Shown: positions 1 through 7,347 of the stretch, in pieces
Position numbering within the stretch: the first letter of the stretch is position 1
Layout of the letters: every line of letters starts with the position of its first letter
Assembly (NCBI GenBank): GCA_041687295.1
Contig: JAWLCG010000071.1
Location: forward strand, 1-16,683
DNA: 16,683 bases
DNA from: JAWLCG01 sp041687295
Lineage (GTDB): Bacteria > Planctomycetota > Phycisphaerae > SM23-33 > FEN-1343
Direction: 5' to 3'
Made by a program: the position numbers and the translations under genes
Notes under the pieces: generated by a model
What the model was told of the DNA's origin: nothing
Databases searched by the model: none
The model's input: only the letters and a program-made list of their open reading frames with translations

Positions 1-19
1 CGGGCCATGCCCGCCCTAC
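1..19 (-). repeat. REP-like GTAG hairpin, cut by window edge
   Basis: On the minus strand the TAA stop of the zinc-ribbon gene (20-22) is followed at once by GTAG (16-19) and then GGCGGGC, CAT, GCCCG. This is the same element as at 800-820. A conserved GTAG next to a short GC-rich hairpin is the hallmark of REP elements mobilised by TnpA_REP (RAYT) proteins. The far arm is cut by the window end. Confidence 0.5.
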
Positions 20-640
20 TTACCCCACCGCCGCGCTGATGTGGACGAAGGCGGTGCCCGCCAGCCCCACCAGGAAGGGGCGATGCATCTCCTCCCAGCG
101 GGTGAAGAGGTAGTAGATCGAGTAGAACGGCAGGAGCAGGTACAGCAGGCCACAGGTGACGCTCTCGCGGAAGGCGACGAGGAGCGACCAGATGCCGCCG
201 ACCATCGAGAGGATCAGCCCGATGACGGCCCCCACCATCGGCGCCAGGCCCGGGCGGATCAGGCTCAGGCCCAACGTCAGACCCAGGGCCATCGTCAGGC
301 CCAGCATGAGCCGGCCTGTGGTGATCTCGAAGCCCAACACGTCCTTCGAGGCCGACCGCTTGCGCTGGGGCCGAGCGTAGGCCACCGCCACCGCCGGGGC
401 GGCCGGCGCTGCCACCGCCGACGTCACAACCGGCTCGCGAGGCTCGTGGACGGCCTCGGCGGCCTGCTCCATCGAGGCCAGCCCCGCCAGCGGGTCGGAC
501 TCGGTCCGGGCCGCCACCACCGCCAACGGCTGAACGCGGAAGACCTCCCCGCACCCCTTGCACCGCGCCTTTCGGCCCACGGCCTCGTCGGCCAGCCGGT
601 ACTCGGCCCCACAACTGCTGCATCGCGCACGAATGGCCAT
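20..640 (-). CDS. MJ0042-type zinc-ribbon membrane protein
   Basis: This is a 206-residue protein. The N-terminus is a zinc ribbon of the MJ0042/'zinc-ribbon_5' kind, with CxxC at residues 7-10 and CxxC at 27-30. A low-complexity Ala/Pro/Val linker covers about residues 45-95. Three to four hydrophobic segments follow (about 111-128, 131-155, 160-180, 188-205), so the C-terminal half is probably an inner-membrane domain with the ribbon in the cytoplasm. I chose the ATG at 640 because AGGA lies 7 bases upstream; an in-frame ATG 8 codons earlier (664) lacks such a site. It is the last gene here, 176 bases after rsmH. Such finger-plus-membrane proteins are abundant in Planctomycetota and Myxococcota, but this one's substrate or role cannot be told from sequence. 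Confidence 0.8.
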   Translation of the reverse strand: MAIRARCSSCGAEYRLADEAVGRKARCKGCGEVFRVQPLAVVAARTESDPLAGLASMEQAAEAVHEPREPVVTSAVAAPAAPAVAVAYARPQRKRSASKDVLGFEITTGRLMLGLTMALGLTLGLSLIRPGLAPMVGAVIGLILSMVGGIWSLLVAFRESVTCGLLYLLLPFYSIYYLFTRWEEMHRPFLVGLAGTAFVHISAAVG

Positions 641-680
641 GCCCCTGTCCTTCCCAGATTGCATCCAAAGATGTGTCCGC

Positions 681-706
681 GGACGGGCGTCCCTTCACGC
701 CCGTCC
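681..706. other. Perfect hairpin in rsmH / zinc-ribbon gene spacer
   Basis: GGACGGGCG (681-689) and CGCCCGTCC (698-706) form a perfect 9-bp stem with an 8-base loop. It lies 41 bases upstream of the zinc-ribbon gene start, in the 176-base spacer after rsmH. No run of T follows on either strand, so it does not look like a textbook intrinsic terminator. It could be a 5' leader structure or an RNA processing/stability element. Confidence 0.4.
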
Positions 707-799
707 ATGGCCTCAGAGTCTACCGGCCCGGCCGGCTGAAGGGAAGGCCCTGCCGGCGAGCGGGCCAGGCCGGTGCGCCGAGGCGTCAGACTCCGCCGC

Positions 800-820
800 G
801 GCGGGCCATGCCCGCCCTAC
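800..820 (-). repeat. REP-like GTAG hairpin supplying the rsmH stop codon
   Basis: On the minus strand this reads GTAG followed by GGCGGGC, loop ATG, GCCCGCC (7-bp perfect stem). The TAG inside GTAG (817-819) is the rsmH stop codon, and the preceding G is the last base of its final Met codon. The same element is at 1-19 and, on the plus strand, at 8468-8488. Confidence 0.6.
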
Positions 821-1896
821 ATGCGCCGGGCCCATCGGAGTTTGGCGGATCGGCTGCGGGGGTTATCGGCCAGCTCCTGCGGCGTGGGGCGCTGGACCTC
901 GTCGGGCGCCTCGGCGTACAGGCCCGCTCGCAGGCCCTCGCGGAAGGCCCGCTTGACCAGCCGATCCTCGCCGCTATGGAAGCTCAGGATCGCGATCCGC
1001 CCGCCGGGCGCCAGGCAGTCCGGGGCGATCCGCAGCAGCTGCCGCAGGCTGCCCAACTCGTCGTTGACCAGGATCCGCAGGGCCTGGAAGGTCAAAGCGG
1101 CCGGGTGGGTCTTCGCCTGGGCCTGCTGGCGCCAGCGCCGCCGGTCGAGGCCGAGGGCGGCGAAGATCGTATCCACCAGTTCGCCCGTGCGGGTGATCGG
1201 CCCCTGCTGGCGCCGGCGGACGATGGCCGCGGCGATGGCCTGCGCGTGGGGCTCGTCGGCCAGATCGGCAAGCGTCTCGGCCAACTCGGCCTCGCTGAGC
1301 CGGGCCAGCCAGTCGGCCGCCGACAGGGGAATCCGCGCGTCCAGGCGCATGTCGAGCGGGCCGTCGTGCTTGTAGCTCAGGCCGCGCCGCGGGTCGTCGA
1401 TCTGCATGCTCGAGACGCCCAGGTCGGCGAAGACCGCGTCGGCCCCAGCCAGCCCCTCCAGGCCCAGCACCTTGGCCAGGCCGGCGAAGTTGCTGTGATG
1501 CAGGTGGACGTTGTCGTGCCCCGCCCCCGAGAGGCGATCCCGCGTCCGGGCGAGCTGTTCGGCATCCACGTCCAGGCCGACCAGCAGCCCCTCGGGCCCG
1601 ACCCGCTCCAGCAGCGCCCGCGCATGGCCGCCGTAGCCCAGCGTGCAGTCGGCCACCACCGCGCCGGGCTGGGGGGCCAGCACGGCCAGCACCTCGGCCA
1701 GCATCACCGGCACGTGCGCCCCAGCCGGCGTTCGGCCCTGAGCGCGAACGTGCTCCTGCATCTCGGGGTACGCTTCGGCGTCCAGCTCCTTGTAGCGCTC
1801 CTGGAACTGCCGGGGGTGCGTGCCGCGGTAGCGAGGCCGCCGCCGATGCGGGCGGCCGCCGTTGGGGTCAGACGGGTTGTCGGCGTTGGAGGGCAC
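817..1896 (-). CDS. rsmH: 16S rRNA (cytosine(1402)-N(4))-methyltransferase RsmH
   Basis: RsmH (MraW) methylates N4 of C1402 in 16S rRNA, using S-adenosylmethionine, to tune the ribosomal P site. Family motifs appear in order: HVPVMLAEVL (61-70), the SAM-binding DCTLGYGGH (83-91), LDVD (108-111), FADLGVSSMQIDDPRRG (156-172), DGPLDMR (178-184), HPAALTFQALRILVNDEL (264-281) and ILSFHSGEDRLVKRAF (303-318). The protein is 359 residues against about 310 usually. The excess is an N-terminal extension of about 60 residues, Arg-rich at first (RRRPRYRGTHPRQF), which I believe resembles planctomycete RsmH. The called start is GTG at 1896, with no clear Shine-Dalgarno sequence; Met46 is an alternative. 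No cell-division (dcw) genes adjoin it, unlike the usual mraZ-rsmH-ftsI order. The TAG stop lies in a REP-like hairpin. Confidence 0.93.
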   Translation of the reverse strand: MPSNADNPSDPNGGRPHRRRPRYRGTHPRQFQERYKELDAEAYPEMQEHVRAQGRTPAGAHVPVMLAEVLAVLAPQPGAVVADCTLGYGGHARALLERVGPEGLLVGLDVDAEQLARTRDRLSGAGHDNVHLHHSNFAGLAKVLGLEGLAGADAVFADLGVSSMQIDDPRRGLSYKHDGPLDMRLDARIPLSAADWLARLSEAELAETLADLADEPHAQAIAAAIVRRRQQGPITRTGELVDTIFAALGLDRRRWRQQAQAKTHPAALTFQALRILVNDELGSLRQLLRIAPDCLAPGGRIAILSFHSGEDRLVKRAFREGLRAGLYAEAPDEVQRPTPQELADNPRSRSAKLRWARRM

Positions 1897-1913
1897 GGTG
1901 GATGTCGGGTAAG

Positions 1914-1945
1914 GGTTAATTGGTTAACGGGTTGATTGGTTAATT
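1914..1945. repeat. Octamer tandem array (GGTTAATT type, 4 units)
   Basis: Four head-to-tail 8-base units are seen: GGTTAATT, GGTTAACG, GGTTGATT, GGTTAATT. The array is AT-rich in a GC-rich genome, starts 18 bases upstream of the rsmH GTG, and is followed 7 bases later by a second, unrelated octamer array. Confidence 0.7.
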
Positions 1946-1952
1946 CGGATCC

Positions 1953-1984
1953 GTCACTGCGTCACTGCGTCACTGCGCCACTGC
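1953..1984. repeat. Octamer tandem array (GTCACTGC, 4 units)
   Basis: Three perfect copies of GTCACTGC plus one GCCACTGC run head to tail. The unit length equals that of the neighbouring 1914-1945 array but the sequence differs. Both would lie in the rsmH leader if transcription starts near 1984. Confidence 0.75.
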
Positions 1985-1990
1985 GGGTAC

Positions 1991-1996
1991 ATTGTA
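1991..1996 (-). promoter_or_regulatory. Possible -10 box for rsmH
   Basis: On the minus strand this reads TACAAT (5 of 6 to TATAAT). No good -35 box lies 16-18 bases upstream. A start about 7 bases downstream would coincide with the first octamer repeat and give a leader of about 88 bases to the rsmH GTG. Weak on its own. Confidence 0.3.
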
Positions 1997-2026
1997 GCGC
2001 TGTCGGCCGAGGGGGGGCCGCGGACG

Positions 2027-2052
2027 AGCCCGGGCATGCCCGGGGCTATATG
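2027..2052. repeat. CCCGGGC palindrome with CTATAT tail, copy 1
   Basis: Positions 2029-2044 are a perfect 16-base palindrome (CCCGGGCATGCCCGGG), followed by GCTATATGA. The second copy at 2126-2151 shares GCCCGGGGCTATAT. The pairing and shared tail suggest a dispersed palindromic repeat rather than chance. Confidence 0.55.
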
Positions 2053-2067
2053 AGACAGGAAAGAAAC

Positions 2068-2107
2068 CTCTGTGGCACTTCTCTGTGTCCTCTGTGTCCT
2101 CTGTGGC
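2068..2107. repeat. Nonamer tandem array (CTCTGTGTC type)
   Basis: Units CTCTGTGTC (2081-2089), CTCTGTGTC (2090-2098) and CTCTGTGGC (2099-2107) are contiguous. A further CTCTGTGGC lies at 2068-2076 after a 4-base break. Its composition is unlike the surrounding DNA. Confidence 0.65.
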
Positions 2108-2117
2108 CCATCTTCGT

Positions 2118-2151
2118 CTTCGAAGACCCCGGGCAAGCCCGGGGCTATATA
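2118..2151. repeat. CCCGGGC palindrome with CTATAT tail, copy 2
   Basis: CCCCGGGC (2127-2134), AA, GCCCGGGG (2137-2144) form a perfect 8-bp stem followed by CTATATAG. The 21 bases at 2118-2138 are repeated exactly at 10337-10357, at the edge of the large inverted-repeat element there. Confidence 0.6.
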
Positions 2152-2182
2152 GGGACCCACGGTGGCCTGGGGCGCCCTCGCT

Positions 2183-2213
2183 GCCGGGCCTCGCTTTGCT
2201 CGACCCGGCCTAC
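2183..2213 (-). repeat. REP-like GTAG hairpin after moxR
   Basis: On the minus strand, GTAG (2210-2213) is followed by GCCGGG, an imperfect inner palindrome centred on AGCAAAGCG, and CCCGGC (ends at 2183). This is the classic REP layout: GTAG plus imperfect palindrome. GTAG lies 4 bases after the moxR TAA. The copy at 7484-7515 shares AACCCGTAGG and GCGAGGCCCGGC. Confidence 0.65.
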
Positions 2214-2217
2214 GGGT

Positions 2218-3219
<1,002 letters not shown>

Positions 3220-3268
3220 GATCGCCCTTCCCTGTTGCGCCCCGGCCGACGCGGCGGGGGTTCGCTAG

Positions 3269-3297
3269 AGCATACGGGACGCGACGGGCCCTGTCGA
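3269..3297 (-). promoter_or_regulatory. Sigma-70-type promoter for moxR
   Basis: On the minus strand, -35 TCGACA (3292-3297, 5 of 6 to TTGACA), a 17-base spacer, and -10 TATGCT (3269-3274, 4 of 6). The predicted start near 3262 gives a leader of about 43 bases that includes the GGGAAGGG ribosome-binding site. Confidence 0.55.
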
Positions 3298-3355
3298 GTG
3301 GGCAGCGCTCGCAGATGCCGCTCGGCGATGGCGGCACAGCGTGCCTGGGCCGTAT

Positions 3356-3380
3356 GGAGTGCGGCGGCAACGACGCCGCT
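3356..3380 (+). repeat. REP-like GGAG hairpin
   Basis: GGAG (3356-3359) precedes GCGGCG (3361-3366), a 7-base loop, and CGCCGC (3374-3379). GGAG is the known alternative to GTAG in REP elements. It is in plus orientation, inside the moxR upstream region. Confidence 0.45.
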
Positions 3381-3445
3381 TTGGATCGGGGGGACTACAC
3401 CGTCCGCCGATTGCGCCTGCGGGTCGACGCGGACGCTTGGCCCAA

Positions 3446-3469
3446 GCCCACGGATTGCCATCCGTGGGC
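3446..3469 (+). repeat. CCCACGGAT hairpin family, copy 1
   Basis: GCCCACGGAT (3446-3455), loop TGCC, and ATCCGTGGGC (3460-3469) make a perfect 10-bp stem. With the flank CCAAG it matches the family in plus orientation, opposite to the copy at 3584-3631. Confidence 0.6.
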
Positions 3470-3583
3470 ATCGCGGCTGGGCTGTCGATCCGGCGTCCCA
3501 GTTCACCCGCACGTCCGATCGTGTCTGCCGCCACGTCTGGGGGCGACACGTTGACGGCCGAGGCGTCCTTGGGCCCTCGGCGC

Positions 3584-3631
3584 ACGGCCCGGACGAGACC
3601 CCCACGGATTGCATCCGTGGGCTTGGAGAAA
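3584..3631 (-). repeat. CCCACGGAT hairpin family, copy 2 (48-bp exact duplicate)
   Basis: These 48 bases are identical to 10874-10921. The core is CCCACGGAT (3601-3609), loop TGC, ATCCGTGGG (3613-3621). It lies 16 bases beyond the stop codon of the FAD oxidoreductase, and the other copy abuts the hemC stop. No T-run follows, so terminator function is uncertain. Confidence 0.7.
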
Positions 3632-3646
3632 GGGGCCGACGCGCGC

Positions 3647-5236
3647 CTACCGCGGCGGGGCGAAGCGGCGGATGAGGGCCTCGGCCGAGCGGAGGCCGTC
3701 GACGGCGGAGCTGACGATGCCGCCCGCGTAGCCGGCCCCCTCGCCGGCGGGGTAGAGGTTCTCGGCGGCGGGGCTGGTGCGGGCGGCCGCGTCGCGGAGG
3801 ATGCGGACGGGCGAGCTGGCGCGGGTCTCGGGGCCCAGCAGCACGCCGGCGGGCCCCGCGAAGCCGGGGATGCGGGCGTCGAATTCCGGCAGGGCGCGGC
3901 GCAGGGCGGCCGAGAGGAACGGCGGCAGCAGCGCGTCGAAGTCGCAGCCGGTCGCGCCGGTCAGGCTGGTGGTGGCGATCGGCCCGCCGGGCGCCCGGCC
4001 GGCCAGGAAGTCCTCGACGCGCTGGGCGGCGAGGGAGTAGTCCCCGCCGGCGGCGGCGAAGCAGGCCCGCTCGATCCGCTCCTGCAGGGCGAGCCCCTCC
4101 AGCGGGTCATCGCCGAACTGGTCGGGCGCGACGGTGACGACGAGGGCCGCGTTCGCCCAGCCGCTGTCGCGGCGCATCCGCGAGCCGCCGTTGGTGCAGA
4201 TGGCCTCGGCCTGGTGGTGGGCGGGCAGGATCTCGCCGCCGGGGCACATGCAGAAGCTGTAGACCGCCGGCGAGCCCCTGGCCACCAGGTGGTAGTCGGC
4301 GGGCCCGAGGTCGGCCCGGCCCGCGAGGGCGCCCCGCTGGGCGGCGTCGATCAGCTCCTGGGGGTGCTCGATCCGCACGCCCATCTGGAAGGGCTTGGCC
4401 TGGAGCGTCACGCCGGTGCGGGCGAGCATGGCGTAGGTGTCGCGGGCACTATGTCCTATTGCCAGCACCGCCGCCCCCACCGCCAGCACCTGCCCGTCGG
4501 AGAGCCGAAGGCCGCGGAGCCGACCGGCGGCGATCTCCAGGCCGTCCACGCGGGTTCCGTAGCGGACCTGCCCGCCGAGCTGCTCGACCCGCTCGCGCAT
4601 GGCCCGGCTGATAAGCGGCAGGCGGTCGGAGCCGACGTGGGGCTTGCCGGCGATGGCGACCTCCGCGTCGGCCCCGAAGGCGACGAACTGCTCGACCACC
4701 CAGCCCACCAGGCCGTCGTGGACGCGGGTGTAGAGCTTGCCGTCGCTGTAGGCGCCGGCCCCGCCCTCGCCGAAGAGGTAGTTGCTCTCCGGGTGAAAGT
4801 GACGCTCGCGGACGTAGTCGGCCACGTCGCGGTGGCGCTGGGCGACGTCGCGCCCACGGTCGATCAGGATAGGCCGATAGCCCGCCTCCGCCAGAACGAG
4901 GGCCGCGAAGAGCCCCGCCGGCCCCGCGCCCACGACGGCCACCGGCCCGTCGAGCGGCTCGGCGCCGAGTTCGAGGGCCGGGCCCGTCGGCGGCGCGTAG
5001 GGACGAACGTCGGAGCGGGCCGCCTTGGCGACTTTGCCGTGCCGGGCCGGGTCGAGGGCGACGGCCACGCTGAAGGTCCACTGCATCCGCCCGGGGCGGG
5101 CGTCGAGGCTCTTGCGGACGATGCGCCACTGGCGGACGTCGGCCGGCCGAACGCGCAGCTTCCGCGCCGCCAGCGTCGCCAGGCGGCTTTGCGGCTCGTC
5201 CAGGCCCAGGTAGAGGTTGTGTACGACGAAGTCCAT
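3647..5236 (-). CDS. FAD-dependent oxidoreductase, COG2509 family
   Basis: This 529-residue flavoprotein matches the uncharacterised COG2509 dehydrogenases in length and layout. An N-terminal domain of about 95 residues includes RKSLDAR (41-47). The FAD-binding Rossmann motif GAGPAG is at 103-108 and the strand-end acidic contact region is LIDRGRD. A central SFCMCPGGEI segment contains two cysteines, and the C-terminal flavin contact is NLYPAGEGAGYAGGI. The reading frame stays open far upstream of residue 1, but homology starts at MDFVVHNLYLG. ATG at 5236 has GGGAG 4 bases upstream. It begins 28 bases after the coiled-coil protein gene, so the two are probably co-transcribed. The substrate is unknown. 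The cysteines may be redox-active, but this is inference. Confidence 0.88.
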   Translation of the reverse strand: MDFVVHNLYLGLDEPQSRLATLAARKLRVRPADVRQWRIVRKSLDARPGRMQWTFSVAVALDPARHGKVAKAARSDVRPYAPPTGPALELGAEPLDGPVAVVGAGPAGLFAALVLAEAGYRPILIDRGRDVAQRHRDVADYVRERHFHPESNYLFGEGGAGAYSDGKLYTRVHDGLVGWVVEQFVAFGADAEVAIAGKPHVGSDRLPLISRAMRERVEQLGGQVRYGTRVDGLEIAAGRLRGLRLSDGQVLAVGAAVLAIGHSARDTYAMLARTGVTLQAKPFQMGVRIEHPQELIDAAQRGALAGRADLGPADYHLVARGSPAVYSFCMCPGGEILPAHHQAEAICTNGGSRMRRDSGWANAALVVTVAPDQFGDDPLEGLALQERIERACFAAAGGDYSLAAQRVEDFLAGRAPGGPIATTSLTGATGCDFDALLPPFLSAALRRALPEFDARIPGFAGPAGVLLGPETRASSPVRILRDAAARTSPAAENLYPAGEGAGYAGGIVSSAVDGLRSAEALIRRFAPPR

Positions 5237-5246
5237 CAAGCTCCCA

Positions 5247-5268
5247 CGGCGGGTACCCGGGCCGCTAC
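5247..5268 (-). repeat. Weak REP-like hairpin at the coiled-coil gene stop
   Basis: On the minus strand GTAG (5265-5268, containing the TAG stop) precedes a hairpin with a 10-base palindrome CGGGTACCCG (5250-5259) and outer CGG/CCG pairs with a 2-base bulge. It fills most of the 28-base gap to the FAD oxidoreductase and sits beside that gene's ribosome-binding site. GTAG here could be chance, because the last sense codon is CAG. Confidence 0.3.
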
Positions 5269-7169
5269 TGCTGGTCGTAGTAGTCGCGGATGAGTCGGCG
5301 GAGGTGGGCGGGGATTTTCTGTCGGCCCAGGGCGTCCTCGGCCCGCTGCTGGCCGGCCTGGAAGGCGCGTTCGGTCTCGACGTAGCTCTCGCCGGCGGTG
5401 CCGGGGGCGTAGAACTCCTGGCGGGCGACGGGGTCGCCCTCGGGGTCGACCGCGCCGGCGACGTGCTCCTCGCTGCCCTGGGTCTCGATGGCACGGGGGT
5501 CGTAGACGCGGGCCCACTTGCCCTCGCGGAAGTCCGAGCCCTCGTAGTGGCCGCCGGGGCCCCCGCCGCTGTCCTCGAGGTTGGTCGAGCCGGGCCGACC
5601 GGCCACCTGGTTGCCCCCGCCGCCGCCCGAGCCTTCCGAGCCGCCCTGGCCCCCTTGGCCGCCCTGGCCGCCGGAGCCTTGGGCTGACTGGCCCTGGCCG
5701 GACGGGCCGGTGGATCCCTGGCCGCCGCCACCGCCTTGGCCGGCGCCACCGCCAGAGCCTTGGCCGCCACCTTGCCCACTGCCCTGCCCGGAGCCTTGGC
5801 CGGCCTGGGCGAGGGCACGCTGGATGTCGCGCTCGCTGAGCCCGCCGCCCAGGCCGCTGGCGATCTGGCGCTTGACGTCCTCGAGCTGGTTCTGGGCGTC
5901 GGCGAGGGCCTGGGGGTCGCCGGCCTGGGCGGCGGTCCGATCGGCCGACGCCGACGCCTGGCCCATCGCGTCGCGGAAGGCCCCCGCCTGCCGCTCGTCG
6001 ACGGCCCGGGCCGCCTGGCGCAGGGCGCTGGAGAGCTGCGGGTCGGCCTGGGCGGCGCTGGCGGCCTGACGGAGGGCACTGCTCAGCTGCGACTGCTGGG
6101 ACTCGCTCAAGGCCTGCTGCTCGAGCTGCTCGGCCAGGTCGCCCAGTTGCTCGGCCTGCGACTCGCCCAGCATCCGCGCCAGGTCCGAGTCGCCCGTCTT
6201 GTACGCGCTGAGCCGCTGGCGGGCGAGCTCCAGGGCCCCCTGCCGATCGGCGGCCGACCGCAGCTCGGCCTGCACCTGGTTGAGCCGGGCCATCGTCTCC
6301 TGCGGGTCGGGGGCCTCGCCCCATCGCTGCAGGCCCTCGCTGAGCCGCTGGAGCTCCTCGGCCTGGCGCTGGAGCAGCGGGTTCTCGCGCGTCTGGGCAT
6401 GCTGGCGGAGCTGCTGGGCCTGCTGCTGGAGCTCCTCGGCCGCGCGCTGGCTGACCTGCTGCCACTGGCGCTGCCGCTGGGCGCCCGGCACGGGCAGGGG
6501 GCGAACCAGCAGCACCAGCCCGCACGCCAGCGCCAGCAGCCCCACGGCCGCCGGCGTCCGGCGGGTGCGCCGCCAGAAGCCCATCCGCCCGGGCCGATGC
6601 CGCTGCACCGCCGCCAGCGCCTGCTGCCGCACCGCCTCGGCGAAGACCGACCCGCCGGTCCGCTCGAGCTCCAGGGCCGTCGTGAGCCGCTCGCCCAGGT
6701 TGGCCCGGCCATCGACATAGAGGGCGGCCTGGTGGAGGCTCACGCCCCGCACCACCACCGCCACCGCCGCCGCCAGCCCGCCCAGGCCCACCAGGACAGT
6801 CGGGATCAGCCACGGCTCCAGCCGGGCGTACAGACCCAGGCCGATCAGCGTCCACGCCGCCAACGTCGATGCGACCGCCAGCCCCCCCAGCACCAGCCGG
6901 GCGGGCCGAGGGAAGTTGCCGAGGGCGCGGCCCAGCCTCGGCCAGGCCCTCGTCCGGCGATCCGGCAGGGCCAGCATCGCCGGCGCCAGGGCCAGCGCCG
7001 CCACCAGGGCCGCCCACAGCGGGTAAGGCCCCGCGATCAGCCGGGCTCCCAGCAGCACCAGCGCCAGGGCCGCCCCGCCGCCGGCCCCCACGGCCAGGGC
7101 CTCGACCGAACGGGTCCACAGCAGCCGACGCGCCAGCCGACGCAGCACAGATTGGATCGTCGCTTCCAT
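5265..7169 (-). CDS. Membrane-anchored coiled-coil, Gly-rich protein (DUF4175-like)
   Basis: This 634-residue protein has a clear three-part layout. The N-terminus has about five hydrophobic segments (roughly 24-46, 50-68, 92-113, 121-141, 206-223). A long Gln/Glu/Ala/Leu-rich coiled coil follows (about 228-440), with SSALRQAA repeated at residues 363-370 and 381-388. A Gly/Gln/Ser low-complexity region (about 457-520) leads to a conserved-looking tail ending IPAHLRRLIRDYYDQQ. I recall similar proteins near MoxR-type ATPases in Planctomycetota, which would fit the moxR gene two positions downstream; both the DUF4175 label and the link are tentative. ATG at 7169 is preferred over GTG at 7178 because GGAG sits 8 bases upstream of the ATG. 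It is probably co-transcribed with the FAD oxidoreductase. Function unknown. Confidence 0.8.
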   Translation of the reverse strand: MEATIQSVLRRLARRLLWTRSVEALAVGAGGGAALALVLLGARLIAGPYPLWAALVAALALAPAMLALPDRRTRAWPRLGRALGNFPRPARLVLGGLAVASTLAAWTLIGLGLYARLEPWLIPTVLVGLGGLAAAVAVVVRGVSLHQAALYVDGRANLGERLTTALELERTGGSVFAEAVRQQALAAVQRHRPGRMGFWRRTRRTPAAVGLLALACGLVLLVRPLPVPGAQRQRQWQQVSQRAAEELQQQAQQLRQHAQTRENPLLQRQAEELQRLSEGLQRWGEAPDPQETMARLNQVQAELRSAADRQGALELARQRLSAYKTGDSDLARMLGESQAEQLGDLAEQLEQQALSESQQSQLSSALRQAASAAQADPQLSSALRQAARAVDERQAGAFRDAMGQASASADRTAAQAGDPQALADAQNQLEDVKRQIASGLGGGLSERDIQRALAQAGQGSGQGSGQGGGQGSGGGAGQGGGGGQGSTGPSGQGQSAQGSGGQGGQGGQGGSEGSGGGGGNQVAGRPGSTNLEDSGGGPGGHYEGSDFREGKWARVYDPRAIETQGSEEHVAGAVDPEGDPVARQEFYAPGTAGESYVETERAFQAGQQRAEDALGRQKIPAHLRRLIRDYYDQQ

Positions 7170-7207
7170 CCAGCACACTCCACGCGCCCGCGCGGGACGC
7201 CCCTACC

Positions 7208-7213
7208 AGTATA
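7208..7213 (-). promoter_or_regulatory. -10 box upstream of the coiled-coil gene
   Basis: On the minus strand this reads TATACT (5 of 6 to TATAAT) and would start transcription near 7201, about 32 bases before the ATG at 7169. The -35 position (TTCCTT at 17 bases) is poor. Confidence 0.4.
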
Positions 7214-7258
7214 GAGGACGCCCGGCCCCGAAGGAATGCTCCAGCCAAGCGTTGGGTA

Positions 7259-7276
7259 AGCCCGCTGAAGCGGGCT
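7259..7276. repeat. Hairpin with GA loop, copy 1
   Basis: AGCCCGCT, GA, AGCGGGCT: a perfect 8-bp stem. The copy at 7348-7365 has the same frame with paired base changes. Confidence 0.55.
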
Positions 7277-7292
7277 GAGAAGAAGGAGTCCT

Positions 7293-7316
7293 AGGGCCCC
7301 GGCGAACCCGGCCTAC
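7293..7316 (-). repeat. REP-like GTAG element, weak
   Basis: On the minus strand GTAG (7313-7316) precedes G, then CCGG (7308-7311), GTTCG, CCGG (7299-7302). It resembles the GTAG-GCCGGG class but has a short stem and is not at a stop codon. Confidence 0.3.
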
Positions 7317-7347
7317 AAGGCCGAGCCTGAACCCGCTGCGCGGGCGA

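Larger units (their letters stand above)
1897..2217. other. Gene-free repeat cluster between moxR and rsmH
   Basis: These 321 bases hold no credible gene. In transcription order they contain a REP-like hairpin at the moxR stop, two CCCGGGC palindromes each followed by CTATAT, a nonamer tandem array, a possible -10 box for rsmH, and two different octamer tandem arrays. Each is listed separately. Confidence 0.7.
3220..3646. other. Gene-free region upstream of moxR
   Basis: These 427 bases hold the moxR promoter (3269-3297), a GGAG-type hairpin (3356-3380), and two oppositely oriented copies of the CCCACGGAT hairpin family (3446-3469 and 3584-3631). I see no RNA gene and no credible coding sequence. 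Confidence 0.65.

Noticed and set aside
681..706. Intrinsic terminators at the strong hairpins (also 3601-3621, 10800-10824, 10891-10911)
   Set aside because: None is followed by a T-run on the expected strand, so calling them Rho-independent terminators is not justified.
5237..6079. 280-residue upstream extension of the FAD oxidoreductase frame
   Set aside because: It overlaps the coiled-coil gene out of phase and is Ala/Pro/Arg/Ser-rich. Homology to COG2509 begins at MDFVVHN, with a ribosome-binding site just before.
5736..7214. 492-codon plus-strand open frame opposite the coiled-coil protein gene
   Set aside because: Composition mirrors the antisense of the Gln/Leu-rich coiled coil. The minus-strand protein has membrane segments, a ribosome-binding site and a structured C-terminus.
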